From assembly GCA_944472135.2 (NCBI GenBank), contig OX235264.1, positions 84,082,319 to 84,146,318 on the forward strand: a stretch of DNA of 64,000 nucleotides. The letters are read 5' to 3'. This document shows positions 36,710 through 47,786 of the stretch, piece by piece. This DNA comes from Trichobilharzia regenti (taxonomy: Eukaryota; Platyhelminthes; Trematoda; Strigeidida; Schistosomatidae). Made by a program: the position numbers and the translations under genes. Within the stretch, counting starts at the first letter, position 1. Each line of letters starts with the position of its first letter. The notes under the pieces are model-generated. The model did no database searches, had not been told where the DNA came from, and saw only the letters and a program-made list of their open reading frames with translations.

Positions 36710-36887
36710 TCTCTTGTCCCAAGTGGTTTAGTGGATAACGCTTTGGCGTTTGAAACTATGGGCACTGGGTTCAAGCCTCGGTGGGAACATCATCACTCAC
36801 TGAGAAATGCAGGTACATGCTGATGACGAGTTCGAAATAGGACGAAATGCGCATCCTGGATTCCACTGCTAGCCACCATCCACCAAA
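36710..36887 (+). repeat. Sm-alpha-type hammerhead SINE
   Basis: tRNA-like start with A box TGGTTTAGTGGATAACGC and B box GGTTCAAGCC, a 40-nt link, the hammerhead at 36818-36861 and the end CCACTGCTAGCCACCATCCA. This is the arrangement known for the Sm-alpha SINE of Schistosoma, and the strongest clue to the organism. Confidence 0.8.
36818..36861 (+). ncRNA. Hammerhead ribozyme, Sm-alpha type, partly degraded
   Basis: TGACGA (36824-36829) is preceded by A instead of C. Stem II GTTC...GGAC pairs with one G-U. GAA (36844-36846) is followed by the self-complementary ATGCGCAT (36847-36854), cleavage-site C (36855) and CTGGATTCC. The C3 change and a weak stem I make activity doubtful. Confidence 0.7.
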
Positions 36888-36979
36888 GGCCCACATACTT
36901 GTTTCAGTTTAATCACCTGGTTTTTATTACCAGCAATGCCTTCTCTTAATGGATATTGATATAAATAGCACATATAATA

Positions 36980-37231
36980 TTAATAATAATTACAACGCTT
37001 TACTTCATACACGACGAGGACATCTGACACAAGTATTTTCAGCCTGTCTACTTCCAAAAACTTGTTTCTTTCGTACAGGATTTGGATGTAAAGTAAGAAT
37101 CTGAAGTATGTCTTCATTTCGTTGAAAAACTGCTCAGTGCTTACTTGGAAGGAAGTTAAATCAGAGCGCAAGTTCCTGTATAGGTCATCTGATATAAGTG
37201 GACGACTAAAACGGTGATTATTCCGGGGCAT
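36980..37231 (-). CDS. Hypothetical 83-codon ORF
   Basis: Not a family I recognise. The frame starts MPRNNHRFSRPLISDDLYRN and includes STEQFFNEMKTYF and an aromatic, leucine-rich middle (FRFLLYIQILY). It ends after VYEVKRCNYY in an AT-rich run. No signal peptide is evident. CCAAGTAAGC within it could be a splice donor after LTSFQ, so only the first third may be exonic. It sits inside a duplicated non-coding segment, so it may be an insertion such as a retrocopy. Confidence 0.3.
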   Translation of the reverse strand: MPRNNHRFSRPLISDDLYRNLRSDLTSFQVSTEQFFNEMKTYFRFLLYIQILYERNKFLEVDRLKILVSDVLVVYEVKRCNYY

Positions 37232-37289
37232 TTTGTGGAGAGCACTTTCGGTAGCCTAGTTATTTAAGCAGGTCGCTTCATAATCAAGG

Positions 37290-37450
37290 AGTTATGTGCA
37301 GTGTAACGGTATAATTTTCTCTAAGGCTTGATATCAAAACTTGCCACTTTTCTAAAGAAATAAAGTGAACGTGGTTCTCTAGATAATAAAATCAACTTTC
37401 TTCAAGTGGAGGGAAGTGATTTAAACAATTAAAAATACTATCTGGATGAG
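37290..37450 (+). repeat. Duplicated non-coding segment, copy 2
   Basis: Diverged partner of 36450-36600, sharing AGTTATGTGCA and GGAAGTGATTTAAACA. Confidence 0.35.
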
Positions 37451-37552
37451 TTTAGGTTTAATCAGAGGTTTAAGGAATCATTCTAAATTATTCTAAATAA
37501 TCCAGTGTTTAAGAAACAGTTAAAACAAAATTTTTTGAAGTTTTTCTTTTTA

Positions 37553-37665
37553 AGCCACTGCTTTTTCAGCAGAATTATTCGTATTTTATTAACCACCAAA
37601 GTATACGGTCAAAAATTACGAAAATTGAAGTGAGTTCCTTTGATGGTCACTTGTCGGTAGACAGT
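37553..37665 (+). repeat. Dispersed non-coding repeat, copy 2
   Basis: Partner of 11768-11875. The family is unknown. Confidence 0.4.
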
Positions 37666-38074
37666 TGTACCAATAAAAAACTGTAAACAGTCACCACACA
37701 TTTGTGATGACTGTTGACAAATTGTTATAAATACATATTTGTCTGAAAGAGTGTGTGCGCATATGTTGTTTGTTGTATGGGAAACACGTCAAAACATGAT
37801 AATGTTTATTTCTGCTTCTCTGCATGCGTACATGTTGTTGTTTAGGCTAAGCCGCTTGGCATGTTTCACAACAGTGACTTGTTTTAATGCATATCGTTCA
37901 AATTTCCACATCTCAAATCTGCGTATAAGATTCAATCTGACGATGTATCAGACTAATAAATGAAAACAATGTAAAAATGGTAGAATGTATTTTGACAACA
38001 GAGCAAACTGTAGCCACCTTCCATCACATCGACTCTATTAAAAGCACTCAAACTATCATTTTATTCTTGTCCAG

Positions 38075-38155
38075 ATTCTTCGACAATGTCTGGGTATTTA
38101 ATTAGAAATACGCATCCTGGATTCCACTGCTAGTCACCATTCAAAATTTAAATAT
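38075..38155 (+). repeat. Sm-alpha-type fragment
   Basis: GACAATGTCTGG then GCATCCTGGATTCCACTGCT with no catalytic core, as at 30.7 kb. The shared structure suggests a core-less variant of the family. Confidence 0.5.
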
Positions 38156-39387
38156 CACTTTATTTGTTTAATTTGATAGAAATAAAAATAGTCTATTGAA
38201 ACTGGCTGGTAAACTTTATTTGATTATTAGAACCAGTGATAATGTGAAAATTAACTGACATCAAGTAATTACAAATGACTGAAGCCATATTACTTGTGTC
38301 ACAGCACCATATGAATGTTTAAAGTAACTCTATAAATAACTGGTCAGTATTTATCAACGCACTATTTAAGAAATGTATTAACTAGAGATCAGTGATTAAT
38401 TGTTATATAGATTTCAATCCTGTTAGGAGTCAGTCGTGGTTCTACCTCTAGTAATAAACACTTTGGTTGAGGCAAACTAACTTATGATAGATACACATTA
38501 GATGTCTGGCATCTTCAAAAACATCATCCTGGTATATACCAACAGAGACTAATCTTAGCTCTGGTACGGCTTTCTGTATGCTGAAATAAAACTTGGGATA
38601 TCAAAGTTAAAATTGAAGTTCCTACTATGAGTGTTAGTGTTCTCCATATCTTTTTGCATTATTTCAATGAAATTAGGGAAACCATATATTCTGCTAAGCT
38701 TTTCGAAGATGATATCCATACACTAGCTCATCATTCAATGAAATGTAGCAGTCAGTTAACATGGTTGACAGTACGTCAGATTTTGAAGTTAATTTGAGTC
38801 GGTGACAGAGTGTGCCACGCCGAATATTTCATATATCAACATTTGCTAAAGTATATTTAATGTAAGTCTTATAGCCTAATCGTTTAATTGTTTCTTCAGC
38901 GGCAGACTTAATTTTCTGCTTACAAAAAGGTGTTAAGATATGTAGGAGATAACTGTCTCACTCCACTTGTAAAGCTATATCAAATTATCTATACTTTTTC
39001 ATCAGTGTGATATGTGCGATAAAAGCAACAATTCCTAAACTCGTAGTGTGTGTAAAAAGCTAAATGCATAAGATCGTTTCAAATTAGAGAGAAATACTCT
39101 ATGGGGGCTTTATCATTCTAACCCTTCACGTATCTCTCTAGTTTCATGCACATTAGCCATGATTACTGAAGGCGTAATCCTACTGATAGAACAACGAAAA
39201 ACTTACACTAAATGAACTGTTACATTAAAACGCTTATGATCATGAGTACCTTGACACTTAGTAGCGAACTAGAAACACGAAACATACTGTCAAATACACC
39301 TTTATTAAAGAAATATTCTCACATTCTCTTGTCTACTTTATGCAGTATTTTCATAGCAGTAATATAGTCACGGTAATAACAACACAG
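38156..39387. other. Non-coding DNA, nothing recognised
   Basis: No supported gene or repeat boundary. Confidence 0.4.
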
Positions 39388-39600
39388 TAGTATAATCCTA
39401 GTTTGGGAATCACTGGCAGTACGCACCCACTCGGGTTCGTACCCAGGACCTTCCAGTTACAAGGCAAGCTCGTATACCATTCAGCCATTGAGAAACGAAT
39501 CAGATGTTCAGTACTCCTTGGTTTTCAATGGTTCTCTAAATGATATCAGCCCATAGGCAAACTCGTAAAAACAAAACTAATCCTTACAAACCAACTATAG
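39388..39600. repeat. Hammerhead SINE, lineage 2, inverted halves
   Basis: 39388-39506 holds the stem II region and the tRNA-like module in minus orientation (B box GGGTTCGTACCC on the plus strand). From about 39500 the ribozyme 3' half and tail run in plus orientation (GAATCAGATGTTCAGTACTCC-like junction, tail to CCTTACAAACC). The two halves meet in a foldback and no complete ribozyme remains. Confidence 0.55.
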
Positions 39601-39835
39601 AAAACACCGTGATTGTTTCCGAATACAAATCATAGTCTGTTTTTTAGCGCCTGAATTTTAATCACAAATGAACTCTTACATATTGTATCCCTAGTAAACA
39701 TTATTTATTTTTTTCTTATTATTTATTTTCTTATCTCGCTTTTTTATTATGTGTAATAAGTGATCAATACAACTTTAAGTAAAGGTCATGGACCAGTTAA
39801 AATAAAGCAAAGTAATTCATTATTATTATTATTAT

Positions 39836-40664
39836 TATTATATCCTCTAATTCCTAGAGGAACATAGGGCTTCAGCTGCGCACCTCCATTGCCTTCCGTT
39901 TTCTGACAAATTTTTCACCTCGCTCCAAGTCTCCCCACATGCTCTCATCTCCTCCTCACATGACCTCCTCCAAGTCACCTTCACACTGACGACCAACTCG
40001 CCGCCCGCTTCCCTTTCGGGTTCCACTCGAGTGATGGCTTGTCTAGTGATGTCACTTGATGGCTCGTTTTCTCAGAGTATGGCCAGCCAATCCACCTCTA
40101 TTTCTTCCTGGAGATTTGTTTCACAATCGGTTCCTTCTGGGTTCGTTCGCTCATTTCCAGAGATCCGTGTTTCTGATCTTTTCTGGCCGGCCATCTGATC
40201 TTGAGTAGTGTTGTGCGAAGACAACTGTTAATGAAGGTCTGAAGTTTGTTTGAGATGCTCTTTATGACGCGCTGGCCAAGTCTCTGATCCATCCGTTTAG
40301 TAGCACTGACTGACTTCACATTGGAGCTGAAAATCTGGATGTTATTTTTGATGGTGAGTGCTGTTGACCTCCACACAGACTTGACATGAGTAATGAAAGC
40401 TTGTCCTGCTTTTCCGATTCTGGCTTTGATATCCTCGTCAGTTCCGTCCGCCTGTAGTTGAAACGATGCTTCCCAGGTAGGTGAAGGAGGCTGTTTCTTT
40501 CAGGTTCCTCCCATTTATGCTGGCTGATTGTTGTTGTTGATGTCGGCTAGGAATCTTCATCACCTCTGTTTTATCTGTGTTCACTTGAAGTCCTATCTTT
40601 GATGCTTCTCCTGCAAACTTGTTGCTTTTCACGTGTATATCTTCCAGTTTGTGGGAAATCAGAC
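39836..40664 (-). mobile_element. RTE-type LINE (SR2-like), 3' end
   Basis: 5'-truncated copy with an (ATT)n tail on the plus strand, the common 3' end and the C-terminal coding region. The frame 40376-40098 has WRSTALTIKNNIQIFSS and QRVIKSISNKLQTF. Frame 40632-40438 has GLQVNTDKTEVMKIPS and FTYLGSIVSTTGG. It is truncated at CCAGTTTGTGGGAAATCAGA, a little short of the FADD motif. Very similar to the copy at 32535. Confidence 0.85.
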
Positions 40665-40976
40665 TATATGTGTGCCATTACTATTTCGTATGTTGTTACC
40701 CAAAATACCTTTATTATTAGCATTTCAGGAGAACTAAACTTCTGACTCTACTGTGAAAGATTTACTATCTCATGGATTATTGGTTAATTAACTGGCTACG
40801 TACTTATGGGTAGTAAGTCACTTCTGTACCAATTTCTGCTTATAATCAGTCTTTTCAGAATAAATTAATAATTTAAAATGAGGCATGAAAATTATAAATA
40901 AAATAATCGGGGTTCTTAGCAGACTAATGATATATTCATGTTTATTTGTGATCCTTATGACACGGTGATTGGCGGC

Positions 40977-41095
40977 TGGATATGTTAGCTCTGATGGTAA
41001 AGTGACGGCTTGTAATTTAGAGACCACTGGTTCGAGTCTTGAAGTGATCCAATTCTTCATCTCACCCTCTAACATCATCCAACAAATTATAGTTG
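40977..41095 (+). repeat. tRNA-derived SINE remnant
   Basis: A box TAGCTCTGATGGTAAAGTG and B box GGTTCGAGTCT at normal tRNA spacing, followed by TCTAACATCATCCAACAA, which recalls the Sm-alpha end. No hammerhead core was found. Confidence 0.5.
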
Positions 41096-41397
41096 AAAAC
41101 CAAAAATGGCTTGAATCATAGTTGACTTTAAGTCGATTACCTTTCTCTTTTTATATTTATTCACAAATCTTGCGAGTTATGTAAAGCTTTTGCTTGTGAA
41201 GCTCTAAATCAATAATTGAGAACTTCTTCAACGCCAGATTGGATAAGCTGGTTACAGAAACTAGGTGGCAGAATGCAGTAGATTTTTAAGACTTCAAAAA
41301 ATACTTCTAAGTTATTATTCATGTTGGTATTGTTACATTTTTAACAGTCAAATGACATCTATTTATGATCAAGATGTATCATCGATGTGTTTATCGT

Positions 41398-41856
41398 TTT
41401 TTTATTCCTTCACGTTCCCAGTGGAACATAGGGCTCCAGGCTAGTGGCTTGAGTTTTCTGTAGCAGTGTTTATTTTTACAGGATGTGGTTGCTAGCCTCA
41501 TGCCCAACCTTTCCTGTTTACCAGCTTTACTTCTGGTTCAGCGAGGTAAAGGGGTGCGCCGGTCAGGGATCGAACACCGGACCATGTGCATGGTCGACGA
41601 GCATCCCAACCGTTATGCCACTGACGCACTGAAGGCTCTCGAGTGGTTGCGCCACAGAATGTTCCTGCGTGCCGTTCTCGTCTCGCAAGAGGCAGGGATG
41701 CGTGTGTTTGATTCTCCTGAAAACCAATACCCAGTCAATGGGTGTATCATGGTGTGAATTTGCGTCGGTGGCACAATGGTTATGACTCTCGCTGACCATG
41801 CACATGGTCAGAGGTTCGATCCTCTGCCGACGCATACCTGATATATATGGTCGGCC
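41398..41856 (-). repeat. Composite tRNA-headed SINE with 12-bp target-site duplication
   Basis: TGTGTTTATCGT at 41386-41397 is repeated exactly at 41857-41868. On the minus strand the unit starts with an inverted SINE head (41856-41763), has a 134-nt middle of unknown origin, then a complete SINE: head ending near 41627, body, RTE-like end CCCTATGTTCCACTGGGAAC and A tail at 41398. Head hairpin GACCAT/ATGGTC appears twice. The duplication shows that the whole 459-bp block entered as one insertion. Confidence 0.75.
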
Positions 41857-41868
41857 TGTGTTTATCGT

Positions 41869-42110
41869 AGGAGCTTGAAAACAAACGGTGACTCATCATT
41901 CTGGAACCACACATGAGGTTCACGGTTTGATTCCTGACCAACGAATCTCCAAACCACTTTTTTCGGTAATGAGCCTGGTAAGGATGAAAGGTTGTGCGTG
42001 AGGCTCACACTGTCATAACTCATAGGAATAAACACTACTACTACTACCAAAACTTGAGAGCTCTAGCTTGAAGCCCTGTTTTCCAGTCGAAACGTCAAGG
42101 AAAAAATACA
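41869..42110 (+). repeat. SINE with RTE-like tail, diverged head
   Basis: B-box-like GGTTTGATTCC near 41928 and the 3' end TAGCTTGAAGCCCTGTTTTC then A-rich. The body contains GGATGAAAGGTTGTGCGTGAGG, comparable to GAAAGGTTGGGCATGAGG in the other copies. The 5' head differs from the GCGTCGG type. Confidence 0.5.
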
Positions 42111-42237
42111 AACAGCAAGGGATTCTACAAGTAAAATAGGACATTCAGTAAACTATTTGATAACTCTTTCTCAGGTGAATTGATGAATGTGAAATTCAAA
42201 TCTATCCGAATAGTGTTGCTAACAGAAACACCAGCAT

Positions 42238-42307
42238 ATCTAGCTGATTAGTCCAAAATAAGATGTGGATAATCCCTCATGACTTCACTGCTAGCCATCA
42301 GCATTTA
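42238..42307 (+). repeat. Sm-alpha-type hammerhead remnant
   Basis: CTGATTAGTCC in the core position and CACTGCTAGCCATCA at the end. The GAA and helix III are lost. Confidence 0.4.
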
Positions 42308-42883
42308 GATACGATTTTATGTAAAGTTTTTGTCTTAACGACAATCGATTTCATAGGGGGCACGCTTATATCTCACTTATCTTAGAAGTGGAACTGATTT
42401 GTATAAACTGCTTAAAACGAAAACTGTTTAGTTTCATTTTTACAGAGAAAAGGTAATTATGCAACACAAATGTTGATGAACTGGAATGATTTATATTTCA
42501 CTGGTTCAGTGCATACTTATACTTCACTCGTCATTATCACTTAATCATGTTTTTAATGAAGCATGAAAAGAGGATCATCTTCAGAATTTGAAGAAAAGAA
42601 CAGGTAACTTAAGGTCATACATTTGATTAAATATCTACATATGCGTAGTTTTAAAAAATTCACTAAATTATGCTAACATTTCTTAAAAGCGAATTGCAAC
42701 TACGAAATGCAAAGATTACATGATAGGGTAAAATCTTTGTAAATGAAACTGAGACTTAAGAATAACACTGTGGACACAGCTTATTTCTTATCTTCAGGCT
42801 TTTCAAAGATAAGCACATATTATAAGGAGGTAGGAGAAATACGAAGAAGGTTTGAAAGTCCAGCACAAATCTAGGTATGGTAG

Positions 42884-43113
42884 TTTTTTTTCCTTCACGT
42901 TCCCCAGTGGAACATACGGCTCCAAGCTAGTGGCTTGAATTTTCTGTAGCAGTGTTTATTTTTACAGGATGTGGTTGCTAGCCTCATGCCCAACCTTTCC
43001 TGTTTACCAACTTTATTTCTGGTTCAGCGAGGTAAAGGGGTGCGTCGGCCGGGAATCGAACCCCGGACCATGTGCATGGTCGGCGAGCGCCCTAACCGCT
43101 ATACCACCGACGC
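42884..43113 (-). repeat. tRNA-headed SINE with RTE-like tail
   Basis: On the minus strand: GCGTCGGTGGTATAGCGGTT (A box), head hairpin GACCATGCACATGGTC, B box GGTTCGATTCCC, body GTTGGGCATGAGGCTAGC, then GTTCCACTGGGGAACGTGAA and an A tail. It is the cleanest copy of the head in the window. About 230 bp. Confidence 0.8.
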
Positions 43114-44099
43114 GTTTGGATAAAATTGGCATATTTTTTGTATGTGGTGAGAGCTGGCTGTCATTCAAAATTGGTGGACAGTAATTTGCGTCAATGTTTA
43201 TGTCCCCAATATCGGTCGTGAGAAAAATGAGAACAAAGGCTTTGCGTAGGCGGATACAGTTAACATATAGATGATTTGACATTCAATAAACAGCTTCAAA
43301 GAGATTCAAAGTTAACTTTCTGTGAGAAACAACCTATCAGAGGACTGTGTTTTTCTGCTAACAATAATCTATAATTTGTACACGAAAATCTATAAATGTA
43401 TGTTGATTTCCTTAATAAACGATCTGTTGTCTGGCCCTTGTCTTCTGTTGTTACAGTAGTAGTGTGTAAGAAAGCATTTGTCTTAGTACTGTTCAAAAAG
43501 TAATTACAGTTACCATCAATGGCTGGTTATAATCGAGAAATAAAACTATAAGATAAAGGCATAAACATTGGAAAGAAATTTATTTTCAACGACTGATTTT
43601 CATAAGTTGTACAATTGTAATTAAATTTAACAAAGAAATCATAAGACTAATTAGATACTGGCAAAATTTTTCCTCAGGAAAGTATTACGTAGTGTAAAGT
43701 GTAACCTCGAAAGAGCGACTAATTGGAAGCTTGAAAAGAGGCAGAAGTTGACATCGCATAATAAATGTGGGAAATTGACTAATCAGTGCGATTGTATAGA
43801 GTGGACCCGAACTAGTGGAAAAACGACAAAGTGTTTTTGTAAAATATATTTGAAAACGCAATGTTACTAATAAACAGTAATAGAGTGATAAAAAAATATG
43901 GAAGATGAAAATAATAATGATAATAAAATAATAGTGATAGTAAACTTACATTATAAAAAGAAGAAAAAATTATGGTAACAACTTTATTCTAGCCACGGTA
44001 GAGCGAGTGAATGTGTATGGTGCTTTTGAATACAGAGCTTCGGTTTCAGATTCCGAATATCCAGTGATTCAGCGTTGTACAGATGGCGTATTCTAAGCG
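43114..44099. other. Non-coding DNA, nothing recognised
   Basis: No supported gene. Confidence 0.4.
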
Positions 44100-44640
44100 C
44101 CTTCTTATCGTATTGAGTGACTGTGTATAGCACTGTGAAGCATTCATGCGGGAGTACTTAGTGTGTTCGAGGATGGAGCTGCTACTATTCTTCTTTTCTT
44201 CTCTGGCTAACCAAGCCGTATAATGTTCCAGGATACGTTCGTGGACTTGACGTTGCGTAAGGTAGATATACTTTGCTCCACACTAGCAAGTTAACGGGTA
44301 AATACACACTGAGGTGGCCAAAAGCGGTATCTTTTCATTGACGTTACATTGGATTAACTATCTGCTGGAGAATGTGATATGTAAGATGGCTGCTTGAAAT
44401 ATTTTCTTGAGACATTTAGAAAGGCGGTTTCTAAGAATTTCTGTCACCTTTGAATTCCAAGTTCACGAAGAAAGTTTTCATGAGGACAGTTGTGAATTTT
44501 GGCGACGGAGGCTATTCTTTTATGTTTTTTCGATGAATCTTGGTGGATATCCATTCTTTAGTAAGGTTTAATTATTTCTTCATCGTGTCTTCCGAACAGA
44601 TTTTTCTAATCCCTGGATATAATGTACGTGTTAGGTTTTG
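44100..44640 (-). pseudogene. Penelope-like element: linker and GIY-YIG remnant
   Basis: Minus-strand translation gives KNGYPPRFIEK (linker), then ILRNRLSKCLKKIFQAAIL, and after several stops CGAKYIYLTQRQVHERILEH with TAWLAREEKK, the GIY-YIG core of a PLE in degraded form. ILEHTKYSRMNASQC lies where other PLEs have the conserved HxVDxxH segment. RT is absent. Stops and shifts show long decay. Confidence 0.65.
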
Positions 44641-45764
44641 TTTTCGGGTCAGTGGGACAAAGCTCTGAAAGTTGATAAACAGTCCCGTCCATGTTATTTA
44701 TAAAATCATATTCAAATTTTGCTAACGAATTCCGAAAACATTCTGTGGTAAAAGTGTAAAATCTGCGGCAATTTCGGTTCAAAAAGCGAAGAAATATGTT
44801 TTGTCATCCTTTTCTTTATTTTACTATGGGAATGAAATATCAAAACTTACTATGCATAAACATATGTTCTTTTATATTTTTCATATTGCGTTTAAGAACT
44901 CGCATATGTTTCTTGAATAACATCCCTGTTATTGTTATCGTCTTTGTATTATTTTAGGGTACAAACAATAAAAAATTGTCTGAAGGCGAAAATGTTTCAC
45001 TTACGACTAAATCATCACTTTATTATCCTTCCGCCTACTTTCATTCCTCTCTAAAAAGAAAGGATTAAACAGAAAGACGGAACATTTTCTGTACATTATT
45101 TAAAACTGGAAGAAAGATTTTATGCATCTTATTCCGTTGTTCTACATTAAATGAGTCAATAATCATACCCAGTCTCGTGTTTATGGAATAACTATACAGA
45201 CTAGACACTGTGAGACTAAAGCTGAATAGAACTTATACTTCATCATGGCTAGCTAAAGCATTACACATTTGGAAATAGCTTCCTTCTGCTTTCGGGTGTG
45301 CACGAAGGCGGTCAAAGACAGAGCATAAGCTTTTGCACACAATTAGAATCTGTCAGTCCACAATTTAGCCTGATAAAAACCATTATTCAATAGCAGACTG
45401 ATTGCGCTTTTTGGTGAAGAGAGATTTTTTCTCTAGTTTCGGGTCCTGAAAGATAGACATTCAGAAGTTGATGATTTATTGATCATACTTTGATAAAGGA
45501 TTACTTACAGTCTTCTGAAACAGCACCTCATTTGAACTTAGAGCATCTTCTAGACAAATTTTAGTCAATATGTTTAAGAACTTAATTTCAGCTTCTGCTG
45601 TCGGCTGTAAACGTAGCTTAAATAAGCTAAACATAGATATGAAAGTCCTCCACTTATTTCAGTGGAAATTTCGCTATGAATCAAAACCATTTAAGGAATT
45701 AGTGAAAATTAAAGAGCTATTGACCCCATGGGACCCTTCAAAAGTGCTCACCAATTAGTTGATG
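44641..45764. other. Non-coding DNA, nothing recognised
   Basis: A 62-codon frame at 45570-45758 starting MFKNLISASAVGCKRS shows no known motif and I do not call it a gene. Confidence 0.4.
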
Positions 45765-45925
45765 GAAGCTGGATGTCCTGAAGTTCTAATAAGAACCCGT
45801 GACCAGTGGGGTGGATGTTTGCCGACGGCATTAATTAGCGATGGCACTACCTTACAAGTGAAACGAGCTGGAATTCACGGGTCACGGGGTTCCGCTCCAG
45901 TGGCTAAATAGTCAGCCGGATACCT
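45765..45925 (+). repeat. Hammerhead SINE, lineage 2, leader and A box only
   Basis: GTGACCAGTGGGGTGGATG and the following sequence match the leader of the 13.8-kb copy, ending at CCAGTGGCTAAATAGTC where the tRNA-like module should begin. Ribozyme and tail are missing (3'-truncated). Confidence 0.5.
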
Positions 45926-47786
45926 AGTTTTAATCTAGAAGTACTGAGATTAATAGCTGATATCGAATGTAACTAATTCTATTGCTTTCACTTTGAATGT
46001 TGTGAATATAAACCTCATCGGGATATTACTATAAAAACAGTAAAATCCTACAGCGGTCATGTTAAAATTTGCTTGTCAAGGATAAATTTCACTCACTTAT
46101 ACTTTGAATTTCAAAAAGTGTACCTAGTAGTTTAGAAAAAGACAACGTTTTTTTATTTTTAAAGTCAGAAATAATGTATGCTAGTTTTCACTATGGTTGT
46201 TATTACTTCAGGAGATACCGTCGCCTTCTTTTGATGTGTTCTAAGTGAAATAAAGCTATCGGTTTCAGTTCAAAACTTTTTACTGGAAATCAATATAATT
46301 TCGTTCATTCACATGTGTTTATTATTCCCTGTTTTCAAAAGAAAATTTTTTTTCTAGAATTTATAATTATTTTGTAGTCATCATGGTTTCGACTGACATA
46401 GTTGAGTATTTAGATGATAAATCTTATACTTACTTTTGTCGTGAACACCTTTTTCAGTTTTAGGAATAAGTTCTTGATTTTCAAGCATATAAGTATTTAT
46501 TCTTGAGGGTAACGATAAAAATAGTATACAGATTAAAATTTTATCCACAGCTTCCATGTAAGGCCTGAAATTTTATACAAAAAAGGCTTTCACATGCTGT
46601 CAATAGAGATAATTAACAGAATGAAATGCGATTTGTTAATAGGATAATTAAATGAGAGAATTTATCACTCACCGCTGAAGTTGAACCGTAAACGAAGAAT
46701 AATTATAAACTTGCACCCGGGACACATACATTAGCTATCTGTTCCCGTGACTGAGCAGACGGATTAACTTGCTAAGCTGACAACAGTTGGATGTTGGACA
46801 ATGTGTAGTCTAAAATCACAGAAAATTCGGAGACGTGATTTTAAAGAAAAGGCTGAATAAAAAAAACCAGTTGACAGACTCCACGTTTGGCTATTTGTTG
46901 ATATCAGTAGAAAATTATTCGAAGATCTTGTTACTGTCATTTGAGGCATTTGCAGGCAAAATAGTGCTCATGAAGTAATTTGCCTTCAGAAATGTCTTGA
47001 CTGAGAAGCAGTATCTACCTCAGTCCAGAAAATAGCCAATTATGCAGAATATTTAAGATATGCTCCGACTTATAGGCCCGAAATGTCAATTTTGTTTGTT
47101 TTATAAATAGCGAAACTGTAAATATTACTTTAAAATTGCTGTAGATGAAATTTTGTAAGTTTCATTAACTTCACATTTAAGTGGACAAAACCTAAATACT
47201 CACCTTGTGTGTATTTGCTAGTGAAGTTGAGTTTATTTCAGAAGACTCCAACTAACCTCTATGGCTATAAACAAGTATCTGTGGATCTCTAAAAAGTGTA
47301 ATGATTGAAATGTTTTGCCCCTTATACACTTATTCATTGTGAACGACTTTCTTTCCCAAATTTATTTATAAATTGATAGTCAGCTTTCAAAATGAATGCA
47401 TTTCAGCTTGAGTGCAAATAATAGGTGGTCCCCTGAAAAGCATCTTTTCGGTGAACATCACTTTCTTCAGCCGTATACAACTTTCTACGACAAAGAAGGA
47501 TACTAAAAAAAGAGATGAGTTGACATAATAATACTTCCTATTATTGGTAAATCCATTCAAGAATTTGAATAGACGTGTTACAATGATTGAATGAGACTAA
47601 TGATTGAATTGTGGTAAGAATACACAATGAAGAAAAACTATACAATTCATAAGAGGTACAAGAAAGACAAGAGTAAGCAAGAGTTAAACATCAACGACAA
47701 AATAAGATGGAAATAACTGCGGTATTACCATAATAGCAGAATTGATTAGAGAATTGTCTTTCATTTGAAAACCTTGCTTTATTACT
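45926..47786. other. Non-coding DNA, nothing recognised
   Basis: No supported gene or repeat boundary. Confidence 0.4.

Noticed and set aside
36715..36785. Functional tRNA gene
   Set aside because: A and B boxes are present but the segment runs straight into the Sm-alpha hammerhead, and the arms do not fold into a full cloverleaf. It is a SINE head.
43040..43113. Functional tRNA genes at the GCGTCGG heads
   Set aside because: The same head recurs at seven or more places with SINE bodies attached. The anticodon arm is replaced by an extended hairpin.
45570..45758. 62-codon frame starting MFKNLISASAVG
   Set aside because: Starts with ATG and looks mildly protein-like, but has no motif and no context. 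Length is within chance for the window.
46700..46790. Possible tRNA-like region with CCCGGGTGCAAG on the minus strand
   Set aside because: The B box is too far from consensus and the A box candidate is at the wrong distance.
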